Assembly: GCA_907165135.1 (NCBI GenBank)
Contig: OU015567.1
Span: forward strand, 7,631,001 to 7,695,000
DNA: 64,000 nucleotides
Direction: 5' to 3'
Source of the DNA: Oikopleura dioica
Taxonomy: Eukaryota; Chordata; Appendicularia; Copelata; Oikopleuridae
Positions 18,834-32,500 of this stretch are shown piece by piece. Each line of letters opens with the position of its first letter. Position 1 is the first letter of the stretch. The position numbers and the translations under genes are program-made. The notes beneath the pieces are model-generated. The model saw only the letters and a program-made list of their open reading frames with translations. It did not search any database and was not told the origin of the DNA.

Positions 18834-21800
18834 ATGACTCTTCTTACGAGTCAGTTGATGAAGCTCCGACAGGATGCTTCATCCAATATGGAAATAGATG
18901 CCCGGAAACGCGTCTCAGTCCTGTACACGCCAGAAGAAGCGGCAAAATTGAGCTTGAGCGTCGTCCTTGAACTCGCCCAATCGGGTCTTTCGTTCCTCTC
19001 TGAAATCGATGATAAAATTGTCGAATATGCGGATGATCTTTTCTCGCCCGGATCTGTCGAGCTCGAGCGAAGTATGCTCAAGCCAGAAGATCATAAGATC
19101 CTATCAGACAAGATTCGCTTATTTCTGGTTCATCTTGCCCCGCATTATCTCATCCGAGCAGGTCAAAAGTGTCTTGAATGGCTCCTTGCTAGATATAACG
19201 TCGCAGAAGTTCAATATGCCGACCTTCTTTTCTCCCTGATGCCATATCACTCGACAAACCTTTGGACAAAGGTTGCGTGCCAAATCAAGTTTCAAGGCAA
19301 CTGGCGCTGGTTGAAGAACTACAAGCACGAAGCGATTCATAGGGATGTCATTGTCAAAGAGTTTTCGTTGAACTTGCAGCTCTTATCCGACTTTTACAAG
19401 ATCTTCGAGCTCGCAGCGGATAATGAAACTAATCCGATAGTTGTGTTTGGCATTTCGATTTCAAACCTGCTTGCTACAAAGCCAAAAGAAAGTGTCCTCG
19501 CTGTACTCGTTCAAAGCGTTATGAAAGGTTTCCAATCTGACAAAGTCGCACTTAGAGCTCATGCGATCACCACCATGGCTAGTCTTACTCTTCAAACAAC
19601 GAGTTCTGCTTTGCTCGACGAGTCTTTGGCTAAGAAAATATTGAAGATTTCACTGAAGGATGGATGTCCTCTAAACCTCGAAGCTTTCAACTCTGTTTCT
19701 CTTGTCGCTCATTGCTCAGAAATTGAAAGTTTGCCATCGAAATTTTTCACCCGCACGATGAAGTACATTGCTGAAGGTTCTATGCTTCCTCAAATTTCCA
19801 AAAGCTCAGCGAAAGTCTTTCTTCTCCTCTTGAACCAAGCAACTCCCCTTGCTCTTGAAGAAGATCAATCAGCTTTGGCGACTGTCGAGTACATCTTGCA
19901 TCAGCAAAGTTCGCATATAGATATTTCAAGCGCTTTGGAATTTGTCGTTGCGTCTGATTCCGATAGTAAGGGAGCGTTATTGGCGTTGTTCAGACGCTCT
20001 TGTAACGCTGACCTTCTTCCGAAGATCATGAATGTTTTGACAATTGAAGATACAAGTAAACTTCCTGCGGAAGTACTCATCCAACACCCTGAAAAGAAGA
20101 TAAGAATGAATGCGCTCTCAAAGCTTGAAAAAGTCCCTGAAAACGAAAATCTTCTGCGCTCTTTCATCGACGGAGAAAATGAAAGCGATTTGGTCACTCT
20201 TGCGTTTGAAAAAATCGAACTCAGCAAACGACACGTTCCTTTCGTTTGTAACCAAGCGTTGAGGTTAAACAAGCCAGATTTACTTGAAACGTGTGCGGCG
20301 CTAGAAGATTTGCAAAACTTTGAAAAATACAAGTTGCTCGCCTACTCGATGGCATTGGGAAATGAAGAGTCTGTTTCGAAATCTCTCGGAGGTTCTCGAG
20401 TCGCAAACTGTAGCTTCGTCGACTTTGATGAGCTCATAAAAATCATGGAAACGGACAAATTGGGAGATGCCTTGAAAGCAATTTCCAAGGATGTAGCACG
20501 GACAGGTTTGATACTAGTGTTATGTGAATAAACTAAATTTAATTTCAAGAAACGAATCAAGTCGATAAAGTAACTCGACTTCTGAAACTCAGCAAAAGCT
20601 CCAGCGATCGTTTATCGGCGAGTTGTTTGGAATTAAGCTGCCGATTCATATTACCGACAAGTTCGCTTTCTTCGCCCTTTCTTGTCCAAATCTTCTTGGA
20701 AATTTTATCAACGAGCATTTGCCCAAGAATGTGGAGCTCGAAGTCTCAAACAAGGTAAAAATTATCAACAAGTAGAACTCAACTAACATTGTCAGGTAAC
20801 TGCCGGTCGATTTTTCGCGCGTCTTGCGTTCCGGCATACAGAAGGAGTCGGCCCTGCTCTCATGGTCATCAAACTCTTAGGTAAGCGGTTATCAAAAAGT
20901 TTTTCTTAGAACTTATTTTTAAAGGATCCACAGAAGAGTATTGTCCGGTGATTGAGCTTTTGGCCCTACTTGGAATGTCCAATACTGAGGATTCAACAAG
21001 ATCACTTGCTTTCGAAATTTTCGAGGGCATCCAGGCATCTCGTGATTCGGAAGATAAAGTCGCAAAGAAAATCATTAAAAAGAAAGGAGAAATCCTCTCT
21101 GATGGCAAGCAGCTAAAGCAAGTTCTTGGTCGAATAGTCGAAAAACAAGGAGCTGAGAACTGGTCTCTTTTACACGGTCAACTTTCTCGATTTGGTTTGC
21201 CGAAGCTTCTTGAGCTCTGTTCTGCCAATCTCGCGGATTATGTCGTCCCTGCTTTTATTGAAAAACGATCTCTTGATACAAGCCATGCTTACTTCACCTC
21301 ATTATTTGCGCTGATGCAAAACATGACAACCGACATTTCCAACAACACTGTCGACGCTATCGATAATCAACTATCTTCCGGTCTTCTCAGTGGTCAAAAC
21401 ACTTCTGAGTTGCTTGTTGCCTTGTCAGGAAAAGCGTTTTCCTCGAAACAGAAGCAAATATCTCTGGCTAAGAAGCTCCTCTCGATTGCGCATGAAAGTG
21501 CGCAGACAAATTCTGGCATTTCGGAAGCGACTGTCGGCTATTTGAAAAATTTGCCTTCAGCAGTCATCAAAAGCATTCTTGCTGGCTGCCGCAAAACTAA
21601 CGAAAAGACCAGTTTAACAAGAGCAAAGAAAGCTAAGAAAGACCAGCCTGAATTCACTCTTGAATTTGTACTCTTCGTAATTGAGCGATTGAGCTCATTC
21701 GACCAACTTGCTAATGAGATCAACGACATTTTCGAAGACTCGCTGGGCAACGAAGGCAACACAGAAAACATGATTCAAACGCGTGTTGTTGGCCTAGCTG

Positions 21801-24800
21801 CTTCAACGAAATTCGACAAGCTTAGGCCCGAATTGCTCGTTGAAGTTGTGAGACGCTGTTCCGCCCGAGGAAATGATGATGGAAATATGCTTCTTGTCTC
21901 CGCGCTTTCCTTATTGTCATCAATGGCTAGGTGTAATAGTAGAAAAATCGACCCCCCGATCGCCCTTTTTAAACTTTTAATTTCATGCAGAATAAGAATC
22001 CTTATGTCGCGGCGATCATTTTGGTACCAAATTCATCGCAATCGGACTTGGTTTTCGGCCGATAAGGAGCATTTGAAGGCCCAAAATAAGCACTAGAAAT
22101 TTTCTAGCGCCCGGAAAGGGATGAATACTCCATCTCATCAGTACGCCACTTGTTCCAGATTGTAGAGCAGGCTCTACTCTATCGGAATCTACTCGCAAAA
22201 GTTGTGAACAGGGGCTCTAGTGAGAACCAGCGCCCGAAGAAGGTCGAAAAATGAAGCAAAATTGGGGTGAAATCATCAGTCTGAGATCATGGAAGTCAAA
22301 TTTGGCCTTGATTTTGCCCCATTTTTTGAGCTTCTTCGGGCGCTGGTTCTCACGAGGGCCCCTGTTCACAACTTCTGCGAGTAGATTCCGATAGAGTAGA
22401 GCCTGCTCTACAATCTGGAACAAGTGGCGTACTGATGAGATGGAGTATTCATCCCTTTCCGGGCGCTAGAAAATTTCTAGTGCTTATTTTGGGCCTTCAA
22501 ATGCTCCTTATCGGCCGAAAACCAAGTCCGATTGCGATGAATTTGGTACCAAAATGATCGCCGCGACCTAGGGATTCTTATTCTGCATGAAATTAGAAGT
22601 TAAAAAAGGGCGATCATGAGGGCGATTTTTCTACCGTTACACCTATCAATGGCATCGAAGACACCCGACAAGGTGCTTCAAAGCTTGATGTCTGTTTTCA
22701 CTTTCATGGGCGCCGGGTTGCTCCCACGAGCTGACGATCGCTATTCCTTCCATTCGATTCAAGAAACCATCAAATGCGTAGTCCCACCACTTTTGAAAGC
22801 TTCGGGAAAACGTAATCAACTTGGAAATATTCTTGACGTTTTCTGCACGGCACTTCCTCATGTTCCTGTTCATCGACAAGGAGCTGTTTTTGAGTCTCTA
22901 ATTATCAGATGCGATCCAGAAAAGGCCCTCTGGTTGACTCTTGTTCAGCTAGCCGTTAAACACGTGAAAAATTTCAACGGAGAAGGAAAAGACGAATCCA
23001 TATTGGATCCCTCTGTTTACACAGAACTCATGTCTCTTTTGGTCAAGCGATTTCCCGTTGAAGTTGTTCTCCAGGCTGCAGTTGAAATACTTTCGTTCTT
23101 GAAGGAAACTGGCTTCGATGCTTCTGATGAACTTGATTTGAAAATGAATACTAAACTCACTGGTGGACGAGTTATGCAGGTCAATTTCTATTTAGTCTCT
23201 TTCCTCAACAGATTGTTTGGATCAATGGACTTCCTTCATACACAACTAGCGCAGATCACTGATGTCGAGCAAGAATCAATCGTTCAAATTTACAGAGAGC
23301 TTCTTGAGAAGTCCTTTGCTTACACGGAAACAGTACAGCCACGACAGAGCGAAAAAACCTTCAAGGGTCTGGCGTCGAAGGTCAACGGAATTATTGAGAA
23401 GATTCTTGGTCTTCTACCTAGCGTTGAGTTCGCCCAGTGCGTAACAGGACTCCTTATGAATTCTCTAAAAACATCAACTGACTGGTTGACTCTTCAATCG
23501 CTCGAAGTTCTCTGTACTCGCCTGAGACGCAGTGATGCTGATGAAACGGAGACACTTATCGAAGCTGGTATTCTGGAACACTTGGCGAAAGTCTTCGAAA
23601 ATGAGTCCATCACATGTATCAATCTCGCCGCAAAGTCTGTTAAATTGCTAGCGAAGCTTTCTGGAGAGCATCAACTCAAAAAATTCAAAGGATTGATGCC
23701 TTCGCTGAAGAAGCTTTTGACTGCGTCTGATAAGTGCCATATTGGAATGAAAGATAGCGCTTTCGGACCCGTTGTTCTCTGCTGCGCTGTTCTTTTGGCA
23801 AGATTGAAAGTTCAGGTAAAAATATTTTGCCAAAAGTCTTCTAATTATGTCAAAATTATAGGCACTGGGGCATTTGAACTGGACTATTGAATCAATCATC
23901 GCGGGTATCACGAAGGCTGACTCTGAAACGCTCAAAATTATTACCGTTGCATCGCTTGGAAAAATTTTGTCGGAAATGAGTGGGTTCGTATCCCCACACT
24001 TGCCAATGATTTTGACGGCACTCAGCCAGTTTTCACTAAAGAACGATTCTGAATTGGAACGACGAGTTGCTATTTGCATCAAAGAACTTGGTAAGCCAAA
24101 TTTTAAAGACTTTTTTTTTTATCATTTTTAGGCGGCTTTCCTTCCAGAGTTCTTCTTCCTGAGATCGCCTCTGTTTACTCGACTTTGGACGGCAGCTCTG
24201 TTGTGACTCTCCTAGCGATTGTCGAAAAGCACATTGATAGTTTGGAAAAAGGAGCTGCTGTTAGACAACAGTCAGTTTTCCAGGACTTTTTCTTGCGTGC
24301 TCTGGCTTTCAGAGAGGAACATCCGGACATCGATGCTGCTTCTGCTACTGAAATTGAAACTGCAACTTGTAACGCAATGGTGCAGTTGGCTCTTCGACTT
24401 CCTGAAGCTTCTTTGAGGTGCAAACATCCATGAAAATAGAATTTCAATCGATTTTTAGACCTTTCTTGTTCAAGACATTCAACTGGGCGGCAAATGAAGG
24501 GGGTGGAGCTGCTCGGCTATTCCCACTTTACATACTTTATGGGAAGATGACTGAGGTCATGAAGTCAATGTTCCTCATCTTTACAGGATCACTTACACCG
24601 CACTTTATTGATATTTTGGTAACTCGTTCTTTTCCCCCATATTGTGTTGATTCTTTGCTTTAGCCCAAGATCACGGACAGAAGCAATGCATTTACGAATT
24701 CTGCACCGCTGAAGACCGAATTACTCCGACGAATGCTACAAGTTCTCTCGCTCATTTTCGTGAATGACACTGGAGAGTTTTTGGATGAAAGCGCGATCAA

Positions 24801-25228
24801 TGATCTTATTCCATTACTGATTGACTTGTTGGAACACAATGAGCTTGCTGATTACGACTCTTTCTGCAAGAAAGATTTGGTAAGAGCCTGTATTCCTAAC
24901 ACAGAAAGTAAATTTCATGTAGATTCCTTGTATTTCCCATGCCGCGACTGCAATCAGCGATGATGCTCTCTGGCGGCCTTTGAACTATCGATTGCTTTTG
25001 AAAACGAGAAATGAGAATGCCGAAGTTCGTCTCGCAGCTTTGGATTGCCTTGACGACCTGATTGACAAGCTCGGAGATGATTGCCAGACTCTGCTTCAAG
25101 AATCTGCACCGCAGTTCTTCTCTGAGCTGCTGGAGGATGACGATGAACGAGTAGAAAAGAAGATGCAGGAGACCATCGCCAAACTTGAACAAGTCTTCGG
25201 CGAAAGCGTCCAATCTTACTTTACATAA
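18834..25228 (+). CDS. HEATR1: HEATR1/UTP10, small-subunit processome HEAT protein
   Basis: Eleven exons: 18834-20505, 20550-20569, 20605-20754, 20796-20880, 20925-21930, 22621-23815, 23862-24090, 24132-24417, 24459-24618, 24664-24879 and 24923-25228, about 1774 aa (human 2144). The N-terminus MTLLTSQLMKLRQ, FLVHLAPHYLI..QKCLEWLLARYNV and MPYHST match the U3snoRNP10 domain. The C-terminus ESAPQFFSELLEDDDERVE ... LEQVFGESVQSYF matches the BAP28 end. In the family it is a nucleolar scaffold for U3 snoRNP/t-UTP and rRNA transcription. A 718-bp palindromic transposon with 8-bp target duplication sits in coding sequence between LLVSALSLLSSMA and SKTPDKV; I model it as intron 21931-22620. The 20-nt exon 2 and 35-nt intron after it are my best way to bridge a frame change and are uncertain. 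Confidence 0.88.
21928..22645. mobile_element. Palindromic (foldback) MITE inside a HEATR1 exon
   Basis: A 718-bp element beginning TAGGTGTAA and ending TTACACCTA, flanked by an exact 8-bp duplication TCAATGGC (21920-21927 and 22646-22653). The two halves are inverted copies of each other over roughly 300 bp per arm, with a loop of about 65 bp near 22250-22315. There is no transposase. The duplication length fits hAT (P or Merlin elements are alternatives). The left end gives a donor TAG|GTGTAA, and the right arm gives an acceptor ATGAG|GGCG in the correct phase. Confidence 0.92.
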
Positions 25229-25309
25229 ACTCCTATCGACTGTTTACCCGAATGAATAATAAAAAAAACTTGATAAAAATGATAATTTTGTGACATTATT
25301 AGATCTAAA

Positions 25310-26374
25310 ATGAGTGGAACGGAAAGCTGTCCCGCAGGAACAGAAATGGCTGGCAAGGCGTCAGCTTGTGAAGGCTGCCCGAGTAGAAATATTTGCGCCT
25401 CTGGGTAGAGTTCTTTGATAGTTGATAGCAAGGGGAAGTAAATCTTTTGTGCGCCGGTAAAGAACTCTTTTCTTGGTGCAACTGGGCCAGACCCTGATAT
25501 TGCGAAAATTGCAAGTTGCTTGAAAGACGTGAAGAACAAAATCGTTGTCTTATCCGGAAAAGGCGGCGTTGGAAAGTCGACCGTATCGTCTCTCTTAGCG
25601 AGATCGTTAGCGAAAAATGAGGAACTGGAAATCGGTCTTTTGGATATCGACATAACGGGACCTAGTCAGCCTCTGTTTATGGGAGTGAAGAATGAAGAGG
25701 TGCACAAGAGTGCGTCTGGATGGACTCCAGTTTATGCTGATGAGAATTTAGCTGTGATGAGTGCTGGATTTTTGCTCGCTCATGATGCAGCGCTTGTTTG
25801 GGGCGGCGCTAGAGTATGTTATTCAGCAAAGCCATTTTTAACAAATTCTATAATAGAAAAATGGTCTCTTGAAAAACTTTCTCAAAGAAGTTGAATGGGG
25901 AAGCTTGGACTATTTGTTGATTGACTCCCCTCCTGGAACTTCGGACGAGCACATGTCGATCACTTCCTTATTGAAAGACGCAGGAATTACCGGAGCAGTT
26001 CTAGTCACTACTCCCTCGAAAGTTGCTCTGATTGATGTTCAAAGACAGCTAGCATTTTGTAGAAAAGGTGAAATTTGCGGATAGATTTAAAATAACAGGT
26101 TTTAGTCGATTTGAAAATAATCGGGTTAATCGAAAATATGGCCGGGTTCGTTTGTCCCAAGTGCACGAAAGAGAGCGAAATTTTCCGAAAATCAGCGGGC
26201 GGCGTCGAGGAGTTCTGCCGAAACAATGATGTTCCTTATCTGGGTGCATTACCGATTGATCCTAAAATCTGCCAAGCAATGGACACGGGTGAAAATCCGG
26301 TTGAAATCGATTCGCCCGCGATCAAAAAATTGAACGAAATCTGTGAGCACATTCAATCAAATAGTCAGCAATAA
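25310..26374 (+). CDS. NUBP1: NUBP1, cytosolic iron-sulfur cluster scaffold ATPase
   Basis: Exon 1 is 25310 to about 25403 and encodes four cysteines (ESCP ... ACEGCPSRNIC), the N-terminal Fe-S ligands that distinguish NUBP1 from NUBP2. Exon 2 (about 25476-25813) has the deviant Walker A KGGVGKST and LLDIDITGPSQP. Exon 3 (25857-26067) has DSPPGTSDEH. Exon 4 (26106-26374) has ENMAGFVCPKC, the bridging CxxC. About 304 aa, slightly shorter than human. In the family it assembles 4Fe-4S clusters in the cytosol with NUBP2. The first junction is unresolved: homology places it at CASG|ATGPD, but neither GT-AG nor GA-AG fits there. The ATG follows ATTAG|atctaaa, 81 bp after HEATR1, so trans-splicing is likely. 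Confidence 0.88.
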
Positions 26375-26445
26375 TGATGATTCTAGTACATTCTACCGAT
26401 TCATCCCTTGTTTTTGAAATTTTTCAAAAAAATTTTTTCTCTAGA

Positions 26446-26501
26446 ATGCCTCTCTATGTTTTTGAAAAAATCACAGTTGCCTCATTCGCTCAGCTTTACA
26501 G
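26446..26501 (+). other. Possible 5' leader exon or tiny ORF before dynein
   Basis: CTCTAG|aATG at 26441-26448 has exactly the acceptor-ATG layout of genuine starts in this window. The segment ends CTTTACAG|GTACG and can splice to 26574, giving a 48-codon frame (MPLYVFEKITVASF ... VGSHSRL) that overlaps the dynein start in another frame. I do not recognise the peptide. It may be an upstream ORF in a dynein leader exon, or a small separate protein. Confidence 0.35.
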
Positions 26502-26591
26502 GTACGAATAAGTGATATTATGGTTTTTTTTAAAAGCATTTATGGGTTAATCGGGGATTTTTATTCGTTTTAGGGACCCTTCTTACACAAA

Positions 26592-29500
26592 ATGGAAGGG
26601 GCTCGAAGGCGTCAAAGCGCCTTTCAGGCCAGCTCGAATCGTCGGCAGTCACTCACGACTATGAATCTACAAAAATACCAAGAATCCCTGAAGGTAAATT
26701 ATATTCTCCCAATTATACGCTAATTTTTGAATAGGAACGCACCGCAAAGTTCAAAGCTGAACGAGAGGAGCGTAAAGGGGCAATTGGACCCGTGCATAAG
26801 CGAATTTGTGACTACTTGGCTCACCATGTCATGTACATCACTCCTGAGGATGCCGAAGAGCACATCATCGACTCTCAGAAGCAAATGGATCTGATCGAGG
26901 ACTTCATGAAAAAGGGTGGCAAGCGCACTTTGCTCGTCTACGTTCAAATGTGCGAACCACCAGCATTGGAGACCGGTCGAAGTGGTCAGGTAAATAATCG
27001 TGTTCTAGAGATTAGATAGAAAATTTTCTAGCAGAAAGAACCCTCGGTTAGAGCGTTCGTCACAGATTGCAAAGACGCTCCTTGCACTGGAAAGATCGTC
27101 TTTTTCCACAAAAAAGATGTTGCCCTAAACGCCCGAAACTGCGCCGACGAAATGACGATGCAATTTATCGATCTGGCCCAATATTCTGGAGCTGTGCTTC
27201 CAGCTCTGCGTGAACACATGCAAAAATGTCTGATCCCATCTATTGAACAGGTAAACCTTTTCTTCATTACAGTTGATAAAAATGTATCTCAGTATGAAAA
27301 CTGGGGACCTCTCAAAGCTAACAAGCAAGGACTCCAGCAAATCGACGCTTTCCGTCGAACACTCAGAAACTTCGAAAATTACCTGGCCTCCGCTCAAAAT
27401 AATATCGAAGGCGCCGTCACTTTGAAAACGTCCGCCAACGAAGCTGTCAACAACATCGACGAATTCAAAGTAGAAGAACTCGCCAAGGACGCAGACTTTG
27501 TCAAGGAAGTCGAAGTTATTGTTCTTGAATGGAGCCACCAGATTGAACAGGTAAAATTCGCATATTTCAACTTTTTTCTAAAGGGCACTTTTAGGTCTTG
27601 GCAGAATCGTCTCAAATGCGAAAAGAAGCTGACGATATCGGTCCACTGGCTGAGCTTGAACACTGGCAGTACCTTACTGCACGCTTCAACTCCTTCCTCG
27701 AGCAGCTCAAGCAAGCACGATGCAAGAACGCCATTGCCGTTCTCGTCTTTGCCAAGTCCAAAGTCCTCAACAGCTGGAAACAGATTGACATGCAGATCAC
27801 CGATCACGCCAACGAAGCAACCGATAACGTCCGCTACCTCAGCTCGCTCGAAGCCGCCTGCGAGCCCCTCTACGGCTCCGATCCAACTGGCATGATCGAG
27901 CACATTCCTAACCTCATCAAAGTCATCTCAAACATCTACCAGATCTCTCGCTACTACAACACTTCTCAGCGAATGACCTCCATCCTCATCAAAGTCACCA
28001 ACCAAATGGTAACCGCCTGTAACAAGTACATCACCGACTCCGGTAAACTCACTGTCTGGGAGCAAGACGTCGACGTCGTCCAGCGAAAGATTAAAGAATG
28101 CATCCTCCTCCACGACAAATATATCGAGCATTACGAAGCTGAACAGCTCCGTCTCAAAAACGCCGCCAACGATGGCCGAATTGACCCGACCAAGCAGTTC
28201 GACTTCTCCGAAATCTACATCTTCGGCAAGTTCGAAAACTTTGTCAAGCGAGTGACCAGCATCAAGAACCTCCTTGAAACTATTGAAGGCTACCGTGGCA
28301 TCGCCAAATGCCACATCGACGGAATCGACTCAATCAACGCTTCTTTCAACGGTATTGTCGCCACCATCCGTAAGAAGCGATACGACGTTCTTGATCACCG
28401 AAAGACTGAGTTCAACACCGACTATAAAAACTTCCGCAACGACATGGACAAGCTTGAACAACAGCTTATCAACTTCATGGACTCTACTTTTGACAAGCTC
28501 AACACAATCGAGCAATTTGAAGCCATGATGGACCGATTCCGCAAGCTTGACTTCCCATGCCTGCGCGATGAGCTTCCAGCGAAATACGAGATTTACGCTC
28601 AGCTTTACAAGGAGCGTCTTGAATCCATTCAGCGAGAGTACAACGATCGACGAGTATCTGATACTTGGCACATTCCCCAAGATTGGCCAAAGACCCCCGG
28701 TATCGTCCGTCAAATGGAATTCTTCCTCTTCCGAATCACCCAGCCAATGCAAGTCATCCAAGCTAATGCGCCTCACCTGATCAAGAGCAACAACAAAAAA
28801 TACAAGAACTTCGCGAACTTGATCTCAATGCACAACAAGCTCGGAGAAATTTGCGTTGAATGGGCTCGAATGAACTACCTCAAGTGGGCTGAAACTGTCG
28901 ATCACGATGTACGAGTCGCTCTTCACGCACCTATCCTCTTCCGTGATCAAAAAGGCAACTACTGGGTTAACTTTGACCCGAAGCTCGATCAAATCCACCG
29001 AGAAGCAAAGTACTTCAAGCGCATTGGCGAGCAGTACAACTGTACTGATTCCTATCCGTTGACTAAAGGAGCAGAAGACATGCTTCGACGATATGCCGCT
29101 ATTCGAACAGTTAAGATTAATGCTGAGGATCTTATTCGTCGATATACCCACGAAACCGGCCGAATCCCACGAATCTTCCAGTCCGTTCTCGACAAGCATC
29201 TTCGACGAGTCAGAAGCGCCATGAACCGAGGTCTCCTAGATGTCACCTGGTCCTCACTTATCCAGGAGCGGTTCTTTAAAAAATGTAATGACGAGCTCGA
29301 TAATCTCAGCAAGATTATCAGCGAAACTTTGGATATTAAAAACGAGCGAATCGACACGGTTTTCGCTGAGATCTCATCTTTTGATCTCATCGAAATCGAC
29401 GAAGATGCAACTTTTGAGCCTGCTGAATTCCTGAACGAGGTTCAAAAGCAAGCAGCTGCTGGTGGAGTTGAGCTTGAAAAGCTTTCTCAGCGAGTTGAAG

Positions 29501-32500
29501 ATGCTGTTTACAATCTTATCAAGGCTTTCGCCCATTATGAAGATGATGTTCCCGAAGACTTCGATATGGACATTCGAGAGAAGATTTCGGTCGCTGGTAG
29601 CTCTTCTTTCTGCTTGACCAAGCCAAACGAAGTTCCCGCTGATGAAAAGGGAGAGAAAGACTTCCCTCAGCAGTGTCTGGATATTTTGACTTACTTCCGA
29701 AACCGATGTATCGAACGAGTGGTGACTTGCCTCAAGAATGCACTCGAGCTTATTAAAAAGCGAATTGTGCCTCCAAAATCCAAGACTGTCACTCCAATTC
29801 TTCGAATCGACATTAACCTCGCTATCCCTAACATCGTCCTCTCTCCACCACTCGACGAACTCCAGCAAACGCTAAACAAAGCGACAAAAGCTATTGTTGA
29901 TGCTTCCACCTCCATCAAAGCCTGGAATCAGCATCGAGTTCAATCTTGTTTGGTTGAAAACGAGCAGGGCGTCCAGGAAACTCAAATTGTCCCGATCAGC
30001 CCAGATAACCTTGACAACTGGTATACTAGCATTCGAAACAGCAAAGATATCGTAAAGAATGTCGTTGTTGTCAATGGCGCGGTCAACTCTTTCCGAGAAT
30101 CTACTGCAGCCATCCTCAAGAGTTTTAACGTGTACCAACATCTTTGGGAAGGTGATCAGAAGGAAATCATCCAAGCTTTCATTGAAGGCGAAGACGGCGT
30201 GAAGCCGACTCTTTCCGATTACAAGGCTGAGATCAACAAATACGTTGAAATTCTCGAAAATATCGACAATATCGACCAAGAATTTATTCTGAATTCGATT
30301 GCCTTGAACGCTGCTAATGTCAAACTTGCATTCTCTGTCGAAGCCAAAAATTGGAAGTTCGAACTTTGCAAGTACATGCACAGCGAATACAGAAACATGA
30401 TGAACGAGACTTTCAACTTTGTCGATGAAGTCGCCAAGAAACTCACCCGACCCATTCAAGATCTTGAAGATGTTCGATACGCTATGGACTCACTCAAGGA
30501 AATCCGTGATAACTTCACAATGACAGAGGCGTCTATTCCACCGATTGAAGAAGCTTTCGCCCTTCTTACCCGATTCGAGTACCAAGTTGATCAAGAAGAG
30601 ATTAATAGATGCGATTCCATCCGATACGCATGGAAGAAATGCCGAAACCAGTCTGAAAAAGTCCAGAGCGAACTTGAAATTATTCAGCCGAAGTTTCTTC
30701 TCAATCTCCAGGAGAACGTCGAAATCTTCAAGGAAGATATGGATAACTATGAAAACGACTACACTGAAAGCGGACCTATGGCTGAAGGAATCACTCCTGA
30801 TGTTGCTTCTGAGCGACTTGCCATGTTCCAGTCCAAGTTCGACACGATTTACCGACGATACGACACCTACAACTCTGGTGAGCAGCTCTTTGGTCTCGCT
30901 CAGACCGAGTACCCGGCCATTCACGTCATCAAAAAGGAGCTTGGCCTCCTTCAGAAGCTCTACGGCCTCTACAACGCTGTCATGGATTCTATCGACGGTT
31001 ACTACGATCTTCTGTGGGTTGATGTTGATACTGAAGCTATAAACGCTCAGCTCTTGGACTTCCAGAATCGATGCAGAAAGCTTCCAAAGGCTCTCAAGGA
31101 ATGGCAGGCGTTTAACGATCTCTCCAAGAGAATTGCCGATTTCTCCGAATGTTGTCCTCTGCTCGAGCTTATGTCTAACAAAGCTATGAAACAGCGACAT
31201 TGGGATCGAATCGAAGCTCAGACCAATCACAAGTTCGACATTCATAACGAGAACTTCTCCCTTCGACATGTCATGGCTGCTCCTCTTCTCGAAAATAAGG
31301 ATGATTTGGAAGATATTTGCATCTCATCTGTTAAAGAAAACGAGATTGAAGCCAAGCTCAATCAGGTCATCGCCGAATGGAGCGCGCACGAGTTCGAATT
31401 CACTATGTTCAAGACAAGAGGCGAACTTCTCCTCACTGGTGGTCACACGACCGATATTGTCACATTCATGGAAGATTCTCTCATGATCCTCTCCTCTTTG
31501 ATGTCCAACAGATACAACGCTCCTTTCAAACCCCTTATCCAGCAGTGGGTTTCAAAACTCTCTAACTCGAATGAAATCATCGAGTCCTGGCTTATTGTCC
31601 AGAACTTGTGGGTCTACCTCGAAGCTGTCTTTGTTGGTGGTGATATCGCCAAGCAGCTGCCCGATGCCGCGAAGAGATTTGCGAACATTGACAAGTCCTG
31701 GGTGAAGATCATGGCTCGTGCCAAAGAAATGCCGAACGTTGTTCAGTGCTGTGTTGGAAACGATTACATGTCTCAGCTTCTTCCTCATTTGAGTGAGCAG
31801 CTTGAATGCTGTCAGAAATCTCTTACTGGTTATCTCGAAGCCAAACGACTTATCTTCCCTCGATTCTTCTTCATTTCCGATCCTGCTCTTTTGGAAATTC
31901 TTGGTCAAGCCTCCGACTCCCACACCATCCAAGCTCACTTGCTCGGTATTTTCGAAAACGTTGCCTCTGTCGAATTTAACGAAAAAGACTACAACAGAAT
32001 CGATGCTGTCCTCTCCCGAGAAGGCGAAAAAGTTCCTCTTGACGAGCCTGTCATGGCTGTCGGAAATGTTGAAGATTGGATTGGTAAACTGTTGGTCCTC
32101 CAGCAGCAGTCCCTCCATTCGGTCATTCGATATGCTGCGAATGACATCATGGAACCAGATACTTTCGAGCTCCTCTCTTTCATCGACAAGTACCCTGCAC
32201 AGGTCGGCCTTCTTGGTATTCAGATGATCTGGACCAAGGATGCTGAAGAGGCTTTGAACAACGCCCGATTCGACAAGAAAATCATGAGCGTTACCAACCA
32301 GCGATTCCTCGATTTGCTCACTAAGCTCATCGACCAGACAACACACGATCTTTCCAAGTTCGATAGAATTAAGTACGAAACGCTCGTTACCATTCACGTC
32401 CATCAGCGTGATATCTTCAATCAGCTCACTCAATGGCACATCAAGACTCCGCTCGATTTCGAATGGCTCAAGCAGGCTCGATTCTACTTCGATCCTGAAG

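Noticed and set aside
22217-22423. 68-codon minus-strand frame within the HEATR1 MITE
   Set aside because: Lies in the palindrome arm and loop; no transposase or other motif.
21928-22653. HEATR1 as two separate genes split at the palindrome
   Set aside because: Both halves belong to one HEATR1 protein, the target duplication marks an insertion, and phases agree across it.
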